Assembly: GCF_900537175.1 (NCBI RefSeq)
Contig: NZ_LS999833.1
Coordinates: 2,108,001 to 2,172,000, forward strand
Direction: 5' to 3'
From: Lentilitoribacter sp. Alg239-R112
GTDB taxonomy: Bacteria; Pseudomonadota; Alphaproteobacteria; Rhizobiales; Rhizobiaceae
DNA: 64,000 bases
How positions within the stretch are numbered: the stretch's first letter is position 1; the number at the start of each line of letters is the position of its first letter. Both the position numbers and the translations under genes were made by a program. This document shows positions 54,678 to 64,000 of this stretch, one piece after another. Below the pieces are notes generated by a model that saw only the letters and a program-made list of their open reading frames with translations, was not told the origin of the DNA and did no database searches.

Positions 54678-55526
54678 CTATTTATAAACAGGAGGCAATG
54701 TCGGTGGCTCATAAGGGGGTATGTAGGTATCAGCACAGCCGCCAAAACTATAACGCAGACCCGCGCGCCCTTCGTGCGTATGGATAGCTTTGGTGAAACC
54801 CGGACCACCGCCAGTAGAGTAACCAAACATACGTCCGCCAGCCATATAACGGTATCTATAGTTTACATCTGCCGCTAACCCGCAAGTAATCTTGATCGAC
54901 GCCCCTGCCATGAGGGCAGCCGTTGCACGCCACCCATAAGCACCAGCATGTGTAATTGTTGGATCACACGTCGTCGGCGTGGCCGTTAGACAAGATGTGT
55001 TACGCAAATCACCCCAATCAATATAGGTTGCACCAAGTCCTGCCCCCGCATAAGCTGTTACACGACCATAGGTAAATAGATCTACATAAGCATTAGCAAG
55101 TAAACTCCAAGCTGTATAGGATGCCAAATCAGTCGATGTACAAGGATTACCAACTCCACAGCTCCCAACTGTTGAACCAGTAAATTTAGTGTTCGTGATG
55201 TAGTCCAAAGTCAAATCAGAACGAAAACGTTTGTTAAACTGATAGCCAACACCTGCACCAACCGAGAAACTTCTCTTAAGTTTGCTTGTCGTAAAATCGT
55301 TAGTCCCGCCACTTACTGAGTATGTAATACCACGTAATCGATTCCAGCCGTATCCAGCATCGCCACGTAGATACCAACCGGATGAAGCATGAACTTCTGG
55401 CGCATGATAAACGGGCTCTTCTATAACCGGCGGATAAACCACTGGCGGAGAACCTATATCTGCGGCCAAAGCGGACGTTAAGCCTGCCAATGAGAGAATT
55501 GCTGTGCTAGCTAGCATCTTTTTCAT
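54678..55526 (-). CDS. Outer-membrane beta-barrel protein (tandem paralogue)
   Basis: 282 residues with a signal peptide (MLASTAILSLAGLTSALA). A Pro-Val-rich linker (IGSPPVVYPPVIEEPVYHAPEVH) precedes the barrel start SSGWYLRGDAGYGWN. Internal strands VGAGVGYQFNKRFRSDLTLDYI and NAYVDLFTYGRVTAYAGAGLGATYIDWGD align with the neighbour at 53662. The C-terminus is unusual: after the expected last strand (RAGLRYSFGG) it has CADTYIPPYEPPTLPPVYK, a proline-rich tail, so the terminal Phe signal is internal. GGAGTGATTT upstream of the start supports it. Confidence 0.85.
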   Translation of the reverse strand: MKKMLASTAILSLAGLTSALAADIGSPPVVYPPVIEEPVYHAPEVHASSGWYLRGDAGYGWNRLRGITYSVSGGTNDFTTSKLKRSFSVGAGVGYQFNKRFRSDLTLDYITNTKFTGSTVGSCGVGNPCTSTDLASYTAWSLLANAYVDLFTYGRVTAYAGAGLGATYIDWGDLRNTSCLTATPTTCDPTITHAGAYGWRATAALMAGASIKITCGLAADVNYRYRYMAGGRMFGYSTGGGPGFTKAIHTHEGRAGLRYSFGGCADTYIPPYEPPTLPPVYK

Positions 55527-55683
55527 AAATCACTCCATCAGTGAACCAGTGTGAAGCACCCAACATAGGCGTCTCTCACATACGTATTGTCGCTGATAAT
55601 GATTTATAAAGGTTAATGGCTCGCTAACTTAAAGAGCAATTCCTAATTTTTTTGATTAACAATTCGTTAAATTTATTCGCTTC

Positions 55684-57024
55684 TTAATCTGAAATCAGGT
55701 CAATTAATCCATCTACGATTTTTTCAACCTGAGCAGCATCATCACCCTCAGCCATAACGCGAATAAGCGGTTCGGTGCCAGACGCTCTTATAACAAGTCG
55801 CCCACTGTCACCCATTTCGGCCTCAGCATCTGATATTGCTTCTTTCACATCAGGACGCTCTAGTGGAGAGCCTCCTGAATATTTGGTATTTCTCAACAGT
55901 TGCGGCACGGGTTCAAAACGTTTCATCACTTCACTGACAGGACAATCAGATTTTTGAACACAGGCCAGAATTTGCAAGGCCGCAACCAGACCGTCTCCAG
56001 TCGTCGCATAATCAGTCATCACAATATGACCTGATTGCTCACCACCTAAATTAAATTCGTGCTTACGCATATGTTCAACAACATAACGGTCACCCACCTT
56101 TGTACGTGCCAGCTCCAGACCTTTGTCCGCCAAATGACGTTCCATACCCAAATTTGACATCACAGTAGCCACAACGCCGCCACCCTGCAAACGCCCCTCT
56201 TTGGCCCAAGATTCGCCAATAAGTGTCATGAGCTGATCACCATCAACAATGGCACCTTTTTCGTCGACGATAAGCACACGGTCAGCATCTCCATCCAGCG
56301 CGATACCGATATCAGCTCTTGTCTCAAGCACTTTTTCGATCAATCTATCTGGGTGAGTTGAACCGCAATTTAAATTAATATTTGTTCCGTTCGGTGTGTC
56401 GGCAAGTGAAATCACTTCCGCACCCATCTCCCAAAGAACCGATGGCGCTACTTTATATGCCGCACCATTGGCACTATCTATCACAATCCGTAAGCCTGTT
56501 AGGTCACGAGACTCACGCGGCAGAGTGCGTTTTACAAATTCAATATATCGATAAATATCGCCTTCAACGCGTTTGGCTCTGCCAATATCATCGGGTTTCG
56601 CCAAAAGTGTTTCAAAATCGGTATCAATCATGTCTTCTATACGAGACTCGATATCATCAGAAAGTTTAAAACCATCGGGTCCGAAAAGTTTAATACCATT
56701 ATCTTGATAGGCATTATGAGATGCAGAAATCATCACACCAATGTCTGCGCGCATCGACCGCGTCAGCATAGCAACCCCAGGCGTAGGAATTGGGCCGAGC
56801 AAAAAAACATCCAATCCGGCAGCAGTAAAACCAGCAACCAGCGCATTTTCGATCATATAACCAGAAAGACGGGTATCTTTACCTATCACGACGCGGTGTC
56901 GGTGATCGCCGTTACGAAACAAGTTGCCAACAGCAGCACCCACCCGCATTGCTATGTCTGCGGTCATAGGTGATGTGTTAGAGCGGCCTCGAATACCATC
57001 TGTACCAAAATAACGTTTGCTCAT
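55684..57024 (-). CDS. glmM: Phosphoglucosamine mutase GlmM
   Basis: 446 residues from the ATG at 57024, preceded by GGGGA. It interconverts glucosamine-6-P and -1-P for peptidoglycan and LPS precursors. [16 protein letters not shown] is the typical start. The phosphoserine loop is [15 protein letters not shown]; the metal site is [13 protein letters not shown]; the sugar-binding loop is [10 protein letters not shown]; the phosphate-binding loop is [17 protein letters not shown]. It follows ftsH on the same strand, as in many Hyphomicrobiales. Confidence 0.97.
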   Translation of the reverse strand: MSKRYFGTDGIRGRSNTSPMTADIAMRVGAAVGNLFRNGDHRHRVVIGKDTRLSGYMIENALVAGFTAAGLDVFLLGPIPTPGVAMLTRSMRADIGVMISASHNAYQDNGIKLFGPDGFKLSDDIESRIEDMIDTDFETLLAKPDDIGRAKRVEGDIYRYIEFVKRTLPRESRDLTGLRIVIDSANGAAYKVAPSVLWEMGAEVISLADTPNGTNINLNCGSTHPDRLIEKVLETRADIGIALDGDADRVLIVDEKGAIVDGDQLMTLIGESWAKEGRLQGGGVVATVMSNLGMERHLADKGLELARTKVGDRYVVEHMRKHEFNLGGEQSGHIVMTDYATTGDGLVAALQILACVQKSDCPVSEVMKRFEPVPQLLRNTKYSGGSPLERPDVKEAISDAEAEMGDSGRLVIRASGTEPLIRVMAEGDDAAQVEKIVDGLIDLISD

Positions 57025-57098
57025 ATTATCCCCGAAAATCAAAACTACATGACGCTTATATAAAGTCTTTGTTCAAATTACGTTAAACCAACTGCCAA

Positions 57099-57123
57099 CA
57101 AAAAAGGGCTCAAAGAGCCCCTT
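57099..57123 (-). terminator. Rho-independent terminator of ftsH
   Basis: Minus-strand stem GGGCTC / GAGCCC with a three-base loop and a T-run. It begins right after the ftsH stop, so glmM must have its own promoter or read-through. Confidence 0.75.
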
Positions 57124-57124
57124 C

Positions 57125-59059
57125 CTATTCTGGAGTTGGTTCCGCTCCAGGTTCAGGCTCAGCACCCTTACCCTTAGGGGCTTCCTTCTTAACACCCGCG
57201 GATGGAACTGAACTACCACGGCTTGGTGGTGTATCATCACCCATATCGCGCGCGGGTTTTTCACCTTTAATTATGGCTGCAATTTCAGAACCGCTAAGTG
57301 TCTCATACTCAAGCAAGCCTTCTGCTATAGCAATGAAGTCCTTTTTCTTGGTTTTCAAAATCTTATGAGCTGTGGCAGTCGCTTCATCAATCAAACGATG
57401 AACTTCAGCATCAATTTTATTCGCAGTTTCTTCAGACATATTCTGAGACTGTGCAACTGAATGACCCAGGAAAACTTCCTGTTGATTATCACCATAGGCA
57501 ACCTGCCCAAGCTCATCAGAAAAACCCCATTGCGTAACCATAGCACGAGCGAGCTTTGTAGCTTGTTCGATATCCGAAGATGCACCAGAAGTAATATTCT
57601 CTTTTCCGAAAGTTACCTCTTCCGCCACACGTCCACCCATCATAATAGCAAGACGAGAAATCATCCATTTATAACTCATGGAATAGCGGTCAGCTTCTGG
57701 CAACTGCATCACCATGCCTAACGCGCGTCCGCGAGGAATAATTGTCGCTTTGTGTACAGGATCAGCAGCTGGCACATTTATTGCCAAAATAGCATGACCG
57801 GCTTCATGATAAGCGGTTAGTTTCTTCTCTTCTTCGGTCATAGCCGTTGAACGACGTTCCGCGCCCATCATAACCTTATCTTTAGCATCCTCAAATTCTT
57901 GCATAGTTACAAGACGCTTGTTTCGTCTAGCAGCAAGTAGAGCAGCTTCGTTAACGAGATTCATCAAATCCGCACCGGAAAACCCGGGTGTCCCGCGTGC
58001 AATAACTTTTAGATCGACATTTGGTGCAAGTGGCACATTACGGACATGTACCTGCAAGATTTTTTCACGACCAGTCAAATCAGGATTAGGCACGACAACC
58101 TGACGATCAAAACGTCCGGGCCTTAGAAGTGCAGGATCAAGCACGTCTGGACGGTTGGTCGCAGCAATCAAAATAATACTCTCGTTTGCTTCAAACCCGT
58201 CCATTTCAACCAATAGCTGGTTCAATGTTTGCTCACGCTCATCATTACCCCCGCCAACGCCTGCGCCGCGGTGACGACCAACTGCATCGATCTCATCAAT
58301 AAAGATGATGCAAGGTGAATTTTTCTTTGCCTGCTCGAACATATCACGCACGCGAGATGCACCGACACCGACAAACATTTCTACAAAGTCAGAACCTGAA
58401 ATTGTGTAAAACGGCACATTTGCTTCACCAGCAACAGAACGCGCAAGAAGAGTTTTACCAGTACCCGGAGGGCCCACGAGCAAAACACCGCGCGGAATAC
58501 GGCCGCCAAGTCTCTGGTACTTTTGAGGATCGCGCAAGAAATCAACGATTTCTTCCAAATCTTCCTTAGCTTCTTCAACACCCGCAACATCTTCAAATGT
58601 CACACGACCAGAAGCTTCATTCAAAAGCTTGGCCTTTGACTTACCAAAACCCATAGCTCCACGAGACCCACCTTGCATTTGGCGCATGAAGAATATCCAT
58701 ACACCCAGAATTACAAGAATTGGCAGCCATGAAATAAAGTAACCCAAGAAGCCAGAGCCATCAGACTCAGGCTGCGCGTTGATGGTTACATTGTTTGATT
58801 CAAGGCGCTGAACCAAATCGGCATCACCCGGAGAATACGTCTGAAACTTCGTACCAGTATCTCTAAAACTCCCAAAGATTTGCTGGCCTGAAATAGTTAC
58901 ATCGCCGATACGACCAGCATCTACATTTTCCAGAAATTGAGAATAGGCGATCTTCTGACCGCTAGCGCCATCAGTTGGGCTTTGGAACATATTAAATAGA
59001 CCAATAAGTGATAATCCAATTATGGCCCAGAGTGCAAAATTACGTAAATTAGGGTTCAT
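57125..59059 (-). CDS. ftsH: ATP-dependent zinc metalloprotease FtsH
   Basis: 644 residues from the ATG at 59059 (GGGA upstream). Membrane-anchored AAA+ protease that degrades membrane proteins and short-lived regulators such as RpoH. TM helices lie near residues 5-22 and 100-120. Walker A is GPPGTGKT, Walker B is [11 protein letters not shown], the second region of homology is [21 protein letters not shown], and the zinc site is HEAGHA. The C-terminal tail is charged and Pro/Gly-rich. It lies between tilS and glmM. Confidence 0.97.
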   Translation of the reverse strand: MNPNLRNFALWAIIGLSLIGLFNMFQSPTDGASGQKIAYSQFLENVDAGRIGDVTISGQQIFGSFRDTGTKFQTYSPGDADLVQRLESNNVTINAQPESDGSGFLGYFISWLPILVILGVWIFFMRQMQGGSRGAMGFGKSKAKLLNEASGRVTFEDVAGVEEAKEDLEEIVDFLRDPQKYQRLGGRIPRGVLLVGPPGTGKTLLARSVAGEANVPFYTISGSDFVEMFVGVGASRVRDMFEQAKKNSPCIIFIDEIDAVGRHRGAGVGGGNDEREQTLNQLLVEMDGFEANESIILIAATNRPDVLDPALLRPGRFDRQVVVPNPDLTGREKILQVHVRNVPLAPNVDLKVIARGTPGFSGADLMNLVNEAALLAARRNKRLVTMQEFEDAKDKVMMGAERRSTAMTEEEKKLTAYHEAGHAILAINVPAADPVHKATIIPRGRALGMVMQLPEADRYSMSYKWMISRLAIMMGGRVAEEVTFGKENITSGASSDIEQATKLARAMVTQWGFSDELGQVAYGDNQQEVFLGHSVAQSQNMSEETANKIDAEVHRLIDEATATAHKILKTKKKDFIAIAEGLLEYETLSGSEIAAIIKGEKPARDMGDDTPPSRGSSVPSAGVKKEAPKGKGAEPEPGAEPTPE

Positions 59060-59196
59060 CGACTTTCCCGAAAAAATCACAGCATACTATTATGCTTTCT
59101 TATCCCATCATATAGGGAGCTAAGAGCCTGTTGCCAAGGGAACAATTGCGAAGTTCGCTAATCAGTTAACGAAAATGCGCGATTTTTTGTCCTGAA

Positions 59197-60477
59197 TTAA
59201 GGGTCACCAACAAATGGACTGGCTTTGATGCCACGAGATGCAAATAGTTTTGCAATCTCCGTAGCTAGGGGCATGTCGAAAAAAGTTAGTACTTCGTCGA
59301 ACTTATTGACATATCTTCGGACAGAGATAAACGGGTCGCTTTCATTGGTGTCGATCTTGCTATCCACATCGTCGATTTTCCAAAATAGTTTGGGCGGAAA
59401 TCCCTCCATTTGACTATCACCAGAGACAACTAATGGTGTTTTCTGATGGTTGTTTTTGATCCAATATCGTCCATCCCACATGCTATCTGATTGCGCACCA
59501 ATTTCTATGACATCCAAATTTCGATTTTCGCGCCGTAAGAAGAGCATACCTGCCTTCTTCGCTATATAAGCACGACCTAAGGTCATTGGTTTTGGGTTAT
59601 CAGATCGTGTAAACCTCTCAAGACGTTCCAATTGTTGGCTACTTAGTGTTCGATTTCGTCCACCAATAACACAGATTAAACTCTCAACTGCGCGCAATAA
59701 TACAGGGATATCATCGAGCTTGATTTCCACTTCGGCAATCAAGCCATCCTTAACGATGCAGTATGTTGACAGGTACTCCGCTGCTGCGATAGCAATCTTT
59801 GTACGCAACTTTTGTGCACGCATAATTTCGGGCAACCCGATCACAAAATCGGCTTGCTTGCGAACGAGAACGCGCTCAAACTGATCATCCTGATTAGACG
59901 GATCTTCGATCCAGGTTTGATTTTTGGCATCAAGGAACGTTTGAAATTCTGCCTTTGTTGTGCTTAAAAAGGGCCTAAATACCCACATTTGATTATAGAA
60001 CAATGTAGCAGGTGCCATACCACTTAGCCCCCTCGCCGCATCAGAGTTATTTCTAGCAGACCGCATGGCTACGGTTTCAAGCTGATCGTCTTGGATATGT
60101 CCGGTGACGACACCTACAGCATTTTTCGCAGCACATGCATCGGCCAGCAACTTGTAACGCGCATGCCGCGCCGCTTTTTGAATTCCAGAAACAGGTTTTT
60201 CACCCACCCATTTTAAGATTTGGTGCTTGATACCAAGAGACCGGCAAATTTCACCAACATATAAAGCCTCATCGGCAGCCTCCGTGCGGAGTTGATGATC
60301 GACAGTAAAGCAGATAATCTCCCTGTCGGAATTACTTGCTTCACTGATAGCAAAAAGCGCACCCAAACTATCGCTACCACCAGAAACAGCAATTGCTAGG
60401 GGGCCAGGTTTTAAAGATTTTAGAAAATATTCTGCTTGTCGGATCAGCAGACTAGCATTTGGCACGTGATCGTTCAC
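59197..60477 (-). CDS. tilS: tRNA(Ile)-lysidine synthase TilS
   Basis: 426 residues. It modifies C34 of tRNA-Ile(CAU) to lysidine using ATP. The PP-loop SGGSDSLGALFAI lies at about residues 33-45; GHIQDDQLETVAMR is the conserved second motif; RGLSGMAP and IEDPSNQDDQFERVLVR follow. The C-terminal half is weakly conserved, as usual. The predicted start at 60477 lies 26 bp inside the 3' end of cpoB, suggesting translational coupling. Confidence 0.9.
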   Translation of the reverse strand: MNDHVPNASLLIRQAEYFLKSLKPGPLAIAVSGGSDSLGALFAISEASNSDREIICFTVDHQLRTEAADEALYVGEICRSLGIKHQILKWVGEKPVSGIQKAARHARYKLLADACAAKNAVGVVTGHIQDDQLETVAMRSARNNSDAARGLSGMAPATLFYNQMWVFRPFLSTTKAEFQTFLDAKNQTWIEDPSNQDDQFERVLVRKQADFVIGLPEIMRAQKLRTKIAIAAAEYLSTYCIVKDGLIAEVEIKLDDIPVLLRAVESLICVIGGRNRTLSSQQLERLERFTRSDNPKPMTLGRAYIAKKAGMLFLRRENRNLDVIEIGAQSDSMWDGRYWIKNNHQKTPLVVSGDSQMEGFPPKLFWKIDDVDSKIDTNESDPFISVRRYVNKFDEVLTFFDMPLATEIAKLFASRGIKASPFVGDP

Positions 60478-61285
60478 TTGCGACCTTGTCTTTCACAGCT
60501 TTTGAAGATAACGGATAACGTACTAACACTTCATCGTACGTCGCGCAGGCCGTTTCACGATTATCTAAAGCCACTAGTGACATCCCAAGTTTCAACAAAG
60601 TGTCCGGTGCCTTTGGCGATTCTGGAAAGGTTTTGTGGCCGTCTAGAAAAATACGCGCTGCTTCGCGAAAATCCCCTTGGGAATATAGTGATTCACCCAA
60701 CCAGTAATTTGCGTTTGCGGCTTCCGCCCCATTTGGAAATTTTGCCAGATAGCTGCGAAATGTGTTAGCGGCAGTCGCATAGTCCCCGGCCAACACTTGC
60801 GCATATCCAGCTTTATATAATTCACTTTCAACATCGCTACTTGTATTTTTCTGCGATGTCACATTTCCATTTGCATCAACCTTAACCTCGCCAATTTGTA
60901 TATTGGTAGCGTCCGTTTCCGTGCGGTCGGCTTTGGGCGCAACGCTAGACTGATCATTTGCTTTAGTCCGTTCGAGATCTTGAAAACGAAATTCATTATC
61001 TTCCTGCATCTGACGCATCTGCTCTTGCATTTGCAGCATTTGGAAACCCAGTTCTTCGAGGCGACCGGTTAATTGCCTGATTTGCTCTTCGAGCTGCAAA
61101 ACACGCGTGCCTTGATCAGCATTCTGTATTTTTACAATCGGCAATGATCGCTCGGTTTGAATACCCGTTGATATATCTAAAGGAATTCCCGCCTTGGGTA
61201 ACATTTGCGCGTTTGCCCCCAAAGTACACATTATTAGAAAACCCGCAGCAAGGCCGCTCGTGATGAAACGCAATACACTCGACAT
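60452..61285 (-). CDS. cpoB: Cell division coordinator CpoB (YbgF)
   Basis: 277 residues from the ATG at 61285 (GAGGAG upstream). The signal peptide is FITSGLAAGFLIMCTLGANAQ. A coiled coil of Gln/Glu-rich heptads (RVLQLEEQIRQLTGRLEELGFQMLQMQEQMRQMQ) is followed by a linker and three TPR-like repeats (GYAQVLAGDYATAANTFRSYLAKFP, YWLGESLYSQGDFREAARIFLDGHKTFP, KLGMSLVALDNRETACATYDEVLVRYP). CpoB couples peptidoglycan synthesis to Tol-Pal outer-membrane constriction. The pal gene is not adjacent but about 2.5 kb away. Confidence 0.92.
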   Translation of the reverse strand: MSSVLRFITSGLAAGFLIMCTLGANAQMLPKAGIPLDISTGIQTERSLPIVKIQNADQGTRVLQLEEQIRQLTGRLEELGFQMLQMQEQMRQMQEDNEFRFQDLERTKANDQSSVAPKADRTETDATNIQIGEVKVDANGNVTSQKNTSSDVESELYKAGYAQVLAGDYATAANTFRSYLAKFPNGAEAANANYWLGESLYSQGDFREAARIFLDGHKTFPESPKAPDTLLKLGMSLVALDNRETACATYDEVLVRYPLSSKAVKDKVASERSRAKC

Positions 61286-61370
61286 TTTTGTGCTCCTCTG
61301 TCCTGTGGGGCTAAGAAAACGCCTCCAACACAATGTCCCGTTTCCTGTCTAAACAAGCAAAACTTTATAA

Positions 61371-61802
61371 TCAATGATATTTCGTGCGCATGAGCTGACA
61401 GGATCGGTCGATAATATCTTCCAATACATCAATATCTATATCCGCAAGTTTGTTGATATAAAGGCACGAAGCTCCCATTTTGTGCTTTCCAAGCTTTGCG
61501 AACAGCTCCTGCTGACCATCAAATCCGCCAGAATGATAGCATCCCATCATATATATCACCTGATGTGCCTTTCGAGGCGAAAATCCGGCAAGAAGCCAAT
61601 CACCTTCGCGACCGCTATCGTATTTATAATGATATTGCCCGAAACCCACGATACTAGGTCCCCACATTACAGGTGGATCACAAGTAACGCGTTCAAATAT
61701 TTCAAGAACTTTAAACGCATCCTCGCGGCGAGTTTTGTGGTCCACAGCATTTAAGAAGTCAAGCACCGAACCATCATGAGGTTTTGTTTTTAAGTCTGCC
61801 AT
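61371..61802 (-). CDS. DUF1801-domain protein
   Basis: 143 residues. Core motifs PPVMWGPSIVGFGQYHYKY, WLLAGFSPRKAHQVIYMMG and KMGASCLYINKLADIDIDVLEDIIDRS match the DUF1801 (YdhG-like) family of small cytoplasmic proteins of unknown role. It is on the same strand as cpoB (85 bp upstream) and downstream of the epimerase-like gene at 61879, inside the block that separates cpoB from pal. Confidence 0.75.
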   Translation of the reverse strand: MADLKTKPHDGSVLDFLNAVDHKTRREDAFKVLEIFERVTCDPPVMWGPSIVGFGQYHYKYDSGREGDWLLAGFSPRKAHQVIYMMGCYHSGGFDGQQELFAKLGKHKMGASCLYINKLADIDIDVLEDIIDRSCQLMRTKYH

Positions 61803-61878
61803 CTAAACCCTCCACATACGCGATCAATATCGTGACAGATATATATCACACAACCCGCTTGCGTGAGAGTGTAATCAA

Positions 61879-62748
61879 TTAAGCCCGCGCCTCAGAGAAC
61901 ATGATTTCATCTATGCCTGTTGTTTTAAAGTCAGGCAGAATGGAACGAAACTTCTGCGGCGAAAGTGAGTGATCTATGTCATTGAGATATCGCATTTCAA
62001 TCATCTCATACCCAGTTTTCCAAAACGGGCTTGTTAAGTAAATAAGCGCCCAAGGAAACTTCTTGACTTTTACCTGCCTGCCCAATTTCTCCGATAAAGT
62101 GATGGCTAATTCCTTAATGGAGAAGATTGACCCTGGAAACGGAATGTCTTCAAACACATTCAGTTTGTTTCGTTTTTCTGACACTTGCACACATGCTCTA
62201 GCCCAGTCTGGCAAATAACAATATGTATGTTTTGCGTTCGGATCACCAAGCGCATTGATCGCACCCTTTTCGAGACCTGACAAAATTCCCATACCCATCA
62301 ACGTGTCACTACGTTTATCGTCGATAAAATCCCCTGCCCGCAATATTATAGTCTGTACGCCAAATTCACTGGCAGCCGCTTTGTATGCCTCTTCCATTTC
62401 AATGCGAATTTTGCCTTTTCTGGTATCAGCTCGATGGGGCGTATTCTCGTCCCATACTCCTGCTTGTTTCCCAAAAACATATACATTTCCCGGAACAATA
62501 ATTGTCGCCCTGGCTGACTTAGCTGCAGCGATGACCTGATTTGTAATTTTGGGAATCTGCGTCGCCCAGTTTTTATAACCCGCCGGATTAAGACCGTTGA
62601 TTATTACATCTACGCCCTCAGCAGCCTCAATCATATTATCGTGCCTGCGATTAAATATCTTTACGTCCCATCCAGCCTTTTCAAATTCCGCCTTGGAATG
62701 TCTACCTATCTTTCCAGATGCGCCTAAAATGAGAACTGTCTTCGCCAT
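61879..62748 (-). CDS. NAD(P)-dependent epimerase/dehydratase-like protein
   Basis: 289 residues, an extended short-chain dehydrogenase Rossmann fold. The cofactor loop is VLILGASGKIGRHS (GxxGxxG). The lower region (IIVPGNVYVFGKQAGVWDENTPHRADTRKGKIRIEMEEAY) holds the YxxxK-equivalent segment only loosely: a classical Tyr-x-x-x-Lys is not evident, so catalysis may differ, as in NmrA-type members. Divergently placed from the LysR regulator (93 bp apart), a common target arrangement. Substrate unknown. Confidence 0.7.
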   Translation of the reverse strand: MAKTVLILGASGKIGRHSKAEFEKAGWDVKIFNRRHDNMIEAAEGVDVIINGLNPAGYKNWATQIPKITNQVIAAAKSARATIIVPGNVYVFGKQAGVWDENTPHRADTRKGKIRIEMEEAYKAAASEFGVQTIILRAGDFIDDKRSDTLMGMGILSGLEKGAINALGDPNAKHTYCYLPDWARACVQVSEKRNKLNVFEDIPFPGSIFSIKELAITLSEKLGRQVKVKKFPWALIYLTSPFWKTGYEMIEMRYLNDIDHSLSPQKFRSILPDFKTTGIDEIMFSEARA

Positions 62749-62841
62749 AATCTAATCCTTTCATTGCCGTTGAAAGGAAATTATGATATTCAATTTCAAT
62801 GTTAAATTACCCAAATATCTATATTAGAAATTCATAATTGA

Positions 62842-63741
62842 ATGGCATATTATTTTAAGAATCTCGATTGGTCACTCATCCAATCATTCATCGCAGTAGC
62901 TGAGCATGGCTCATTGACAGGTGGCGCACACCATCTTGGTAAAAGCCAACCGACACTTGGACGCGACATCGCAAAAATTGAGACAGCACTCAAAACTCAG
63001 TTATTCACAAGGGAACGACATGGCTTGTCCTTGACAGATCAAGGTGTCCAACTTCTCAAAATAGCGAAGGAAATGCACATCTCGGCGGCAAAATTAATAA
63101 CGCTAGCTTTGGATGAGAAAGACGAACTTTCTGGAACCGTTCGCATAACAGCCTCGCTTGTCATGTCCAACTTCATACTACCAGAAATTATTGCAAAGCT
63201 ACGTTCCAAGTTTCCAAATATTGAGCTGGAACTTCATGCAAGTGATGAAAGCGAAAATCTTTTGTTCCACGAAGCTGATATTGCAATTCGCATGTATAGA
63301 CCTGACCAACTTGATATCATTACACGACATGTTGGTGATACGGAGATAGGCATTTTTGCATCTAAAAATTACATCACTCGAAATGGTATCCCCAAATCGA
63401 TGACAGAATTAATGGAGCATGACTGGATTGGATATGATCGATCTGAGCTAATGATAAAGGGCATGCGCGCACTTGGATGGCAAGTTGACCGCAGCTTTTT
63501 CAAAGTGCGGTGTGATGATCAAGCGGCCTATTGGCATTTACTAAAAGCAGGTGCAGGAATAGGCGTCGGACAGGTGGTAATTGCACAACAGTCGGATAAC
63601 CTTGTTCGTTTATTTGATGAAATCGATATACCACCGATTCCAATTTGGCTCACTGCAAACAAAGCTTTGAAACAATCAGCACGCATCCGCGCCATTTACG
63701 ACGCGATTGCGAAAGAGTTATCAAAAGTAACTAAACGTTAG
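62842..63741 (+). CDS. LysR-family transcriptional regulator
   Basis: 299 residues. The N-terminal winged HTH is LIQSFIAVAEHGSLTGGAHHLGKSQPTLGRDIAKIETALKTQLFTR. The C-terminal substrate-binding domain (about 90-299) contains VRITASLVMSNFILPEIIAKLRSKFP and the hinge to a second lobe. It is divergent from the epimerase-like gene, its probable target (inference), and ends two bases before the pal stop on the other strand. The inducer is unknown. Confidence 0.88.
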   Translation: MAYYFKNLDWSLIQSFIAVAEHGSLTGGAHHLGKSQPTLGRDIAKIETALKTQLFTRERHGLSLTDQGVQLLKIAKEMHISAAKLITLALDEKDELSGTVRITASLVMSNFILPEIIAKLRSKFPNIELELHASDESENLLFHEADIAIRMYRPDQLDIITRHVGDTEIGIFASKNYITRNGIPKSMTELMEHDWIGYDRSELMIKGMRALGWQVDRSFFKVRCDDQAAYWHLLKAGAGIGVGQVVIAQQSDNLVRLFDEIDIPPIPIWLTANKALKQSARIRAIYDAIAKELSKVTKR

Positions 63742-63742
63742 T

Positions 63743-64000
63743 CTAGCTATTTACACCAAGTAGTTTGGTTTGCGCACGGCGGTTTTGCGACCAGCATGAA
63801 ATATCATCACAAACTGCAACTGGACGTTCTTTACCAAGTGATAGTGTTTTAATTCTTGCGGAAGTCAGGCCTTGTGAAATTAGATAATCTCTTGTAGCTG
63901 CGGCACGACGGGCACCGAGCGCAAGGTTATATTCACGTGTGCCGCGCTCATCAGCATGACCTTCAATCGTGATAATTTTATCAGGATATTGATTTAACCA
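63743..64000 (-). CDS. pal: Peptidoglycan-associated lipoprotein Pal, C-terminal part
   Basis: The last 85 codons are in the window; the 5' part is beyond 64000. The OmpA-like peptidoglycan-binding core is visible: ITIEGHADERGTREYNLALGARRA, then YLISQGLTSARIKTLSLGKERPV and AVCDDISCWSQNRRA. The Asp in HADERGT and the Arg in LGARRA contact diaminopimelate in known structures. Pal anchors the outer membrane to peptidoglycan within the Tol-Pal system. The C-terminal end (QTKLLGVNS) differs from the commoner VTVL-type end. Confidence 0.93.
   Translation of the reverse strand, partial: WLNQYPDKIITIEGHADERGTREYNLALGARRAAATRDYLISQGLTSARIKTLSLGKERPVAVCDDISCWSQNRRAQTKLLGVNS

Overview
The window looks like chromosome of a marine-type alphaproteobacterium of the Hyphomicrobiales (Rhizobiales). 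The evidence is a CtrA-SciP-ChpT cell-cycle cluster next to eipA, an alphaproteobacterial serC leader RNA, Omp25/Omp31-type porin-like proteins, an RpoH with a clear RpoH box, and the gene order pal / cpoB-tilS-ftsH-glmM. The DNA is AT-rich throughout. No taxonomic search was possible.

Bases 1-32456 are accessory. A 79-bp perfect direct repeat (1702-1780 and 32346-32424) carries the 3' part of an elongator tRNA-Met gene, which is intact only at the right end (32380-32456, minus strand). It delimits a 30.6-kb island with no recognisable integrase; an IS21-family element sits where one would be expected. Left of the island lie a HlyD-type adaptor (cut by the window edge) and a broken cytosine methyltransferase. 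Looser similarity beyond the repeat suggests a second, related element in tandem.

The island is a cell-surface island. It holds five paralogous LuxR-type regulators in two subfamilies (here called A and B), three autotransporters, an Omp25/31-like barrel, a beta-helix/RTX secreted protein, an IalB-like protein, and a set of unknown secreted and membrane proteins including a six-gene operon. Two stretches share the layout B regulator, A regulator, then a convergent autotransporter (6003-11326 and 21721-26556); a third has A regulator, small gene, autotransporter (11791-15605). Twelve copies of a 19-bp imperfect palindrome (consensus WTMAYYYAWWTRGRYGATG), all in the same polarity relative to the gene they precede, lie upstream of the A regulators, the autotransporters and most other surface genes. 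This looks like a self-contained regulon: duplicated regulators plus diversified surface proteins under one operator. Two autotransporters share a near-identical barrel but have different passengers, which points to recombination or gene conversion.

Bases 32457-64000 are core chromosome: an oxidoreductase, a DM13 protein, a MAPEG protein, an ammonium transporter, mnmA, the sciP-fliJ-ctrA-response regulator-chpT-eipA cluster, a coiled-coil membrane protein, an rluD-type gene and rpoH, purA, serA-serC with its leader RNA, two outer-membrane barrels, glmM, ftsH, tilS, cpoB, and the 3' end of pal. Between cpoB and pal lies an inserted block (DUF1801 protein, NAD-dependent epimerase-like protein, divergent LysR regulator) that splits the usual tol-pal-cpoB arrangement.
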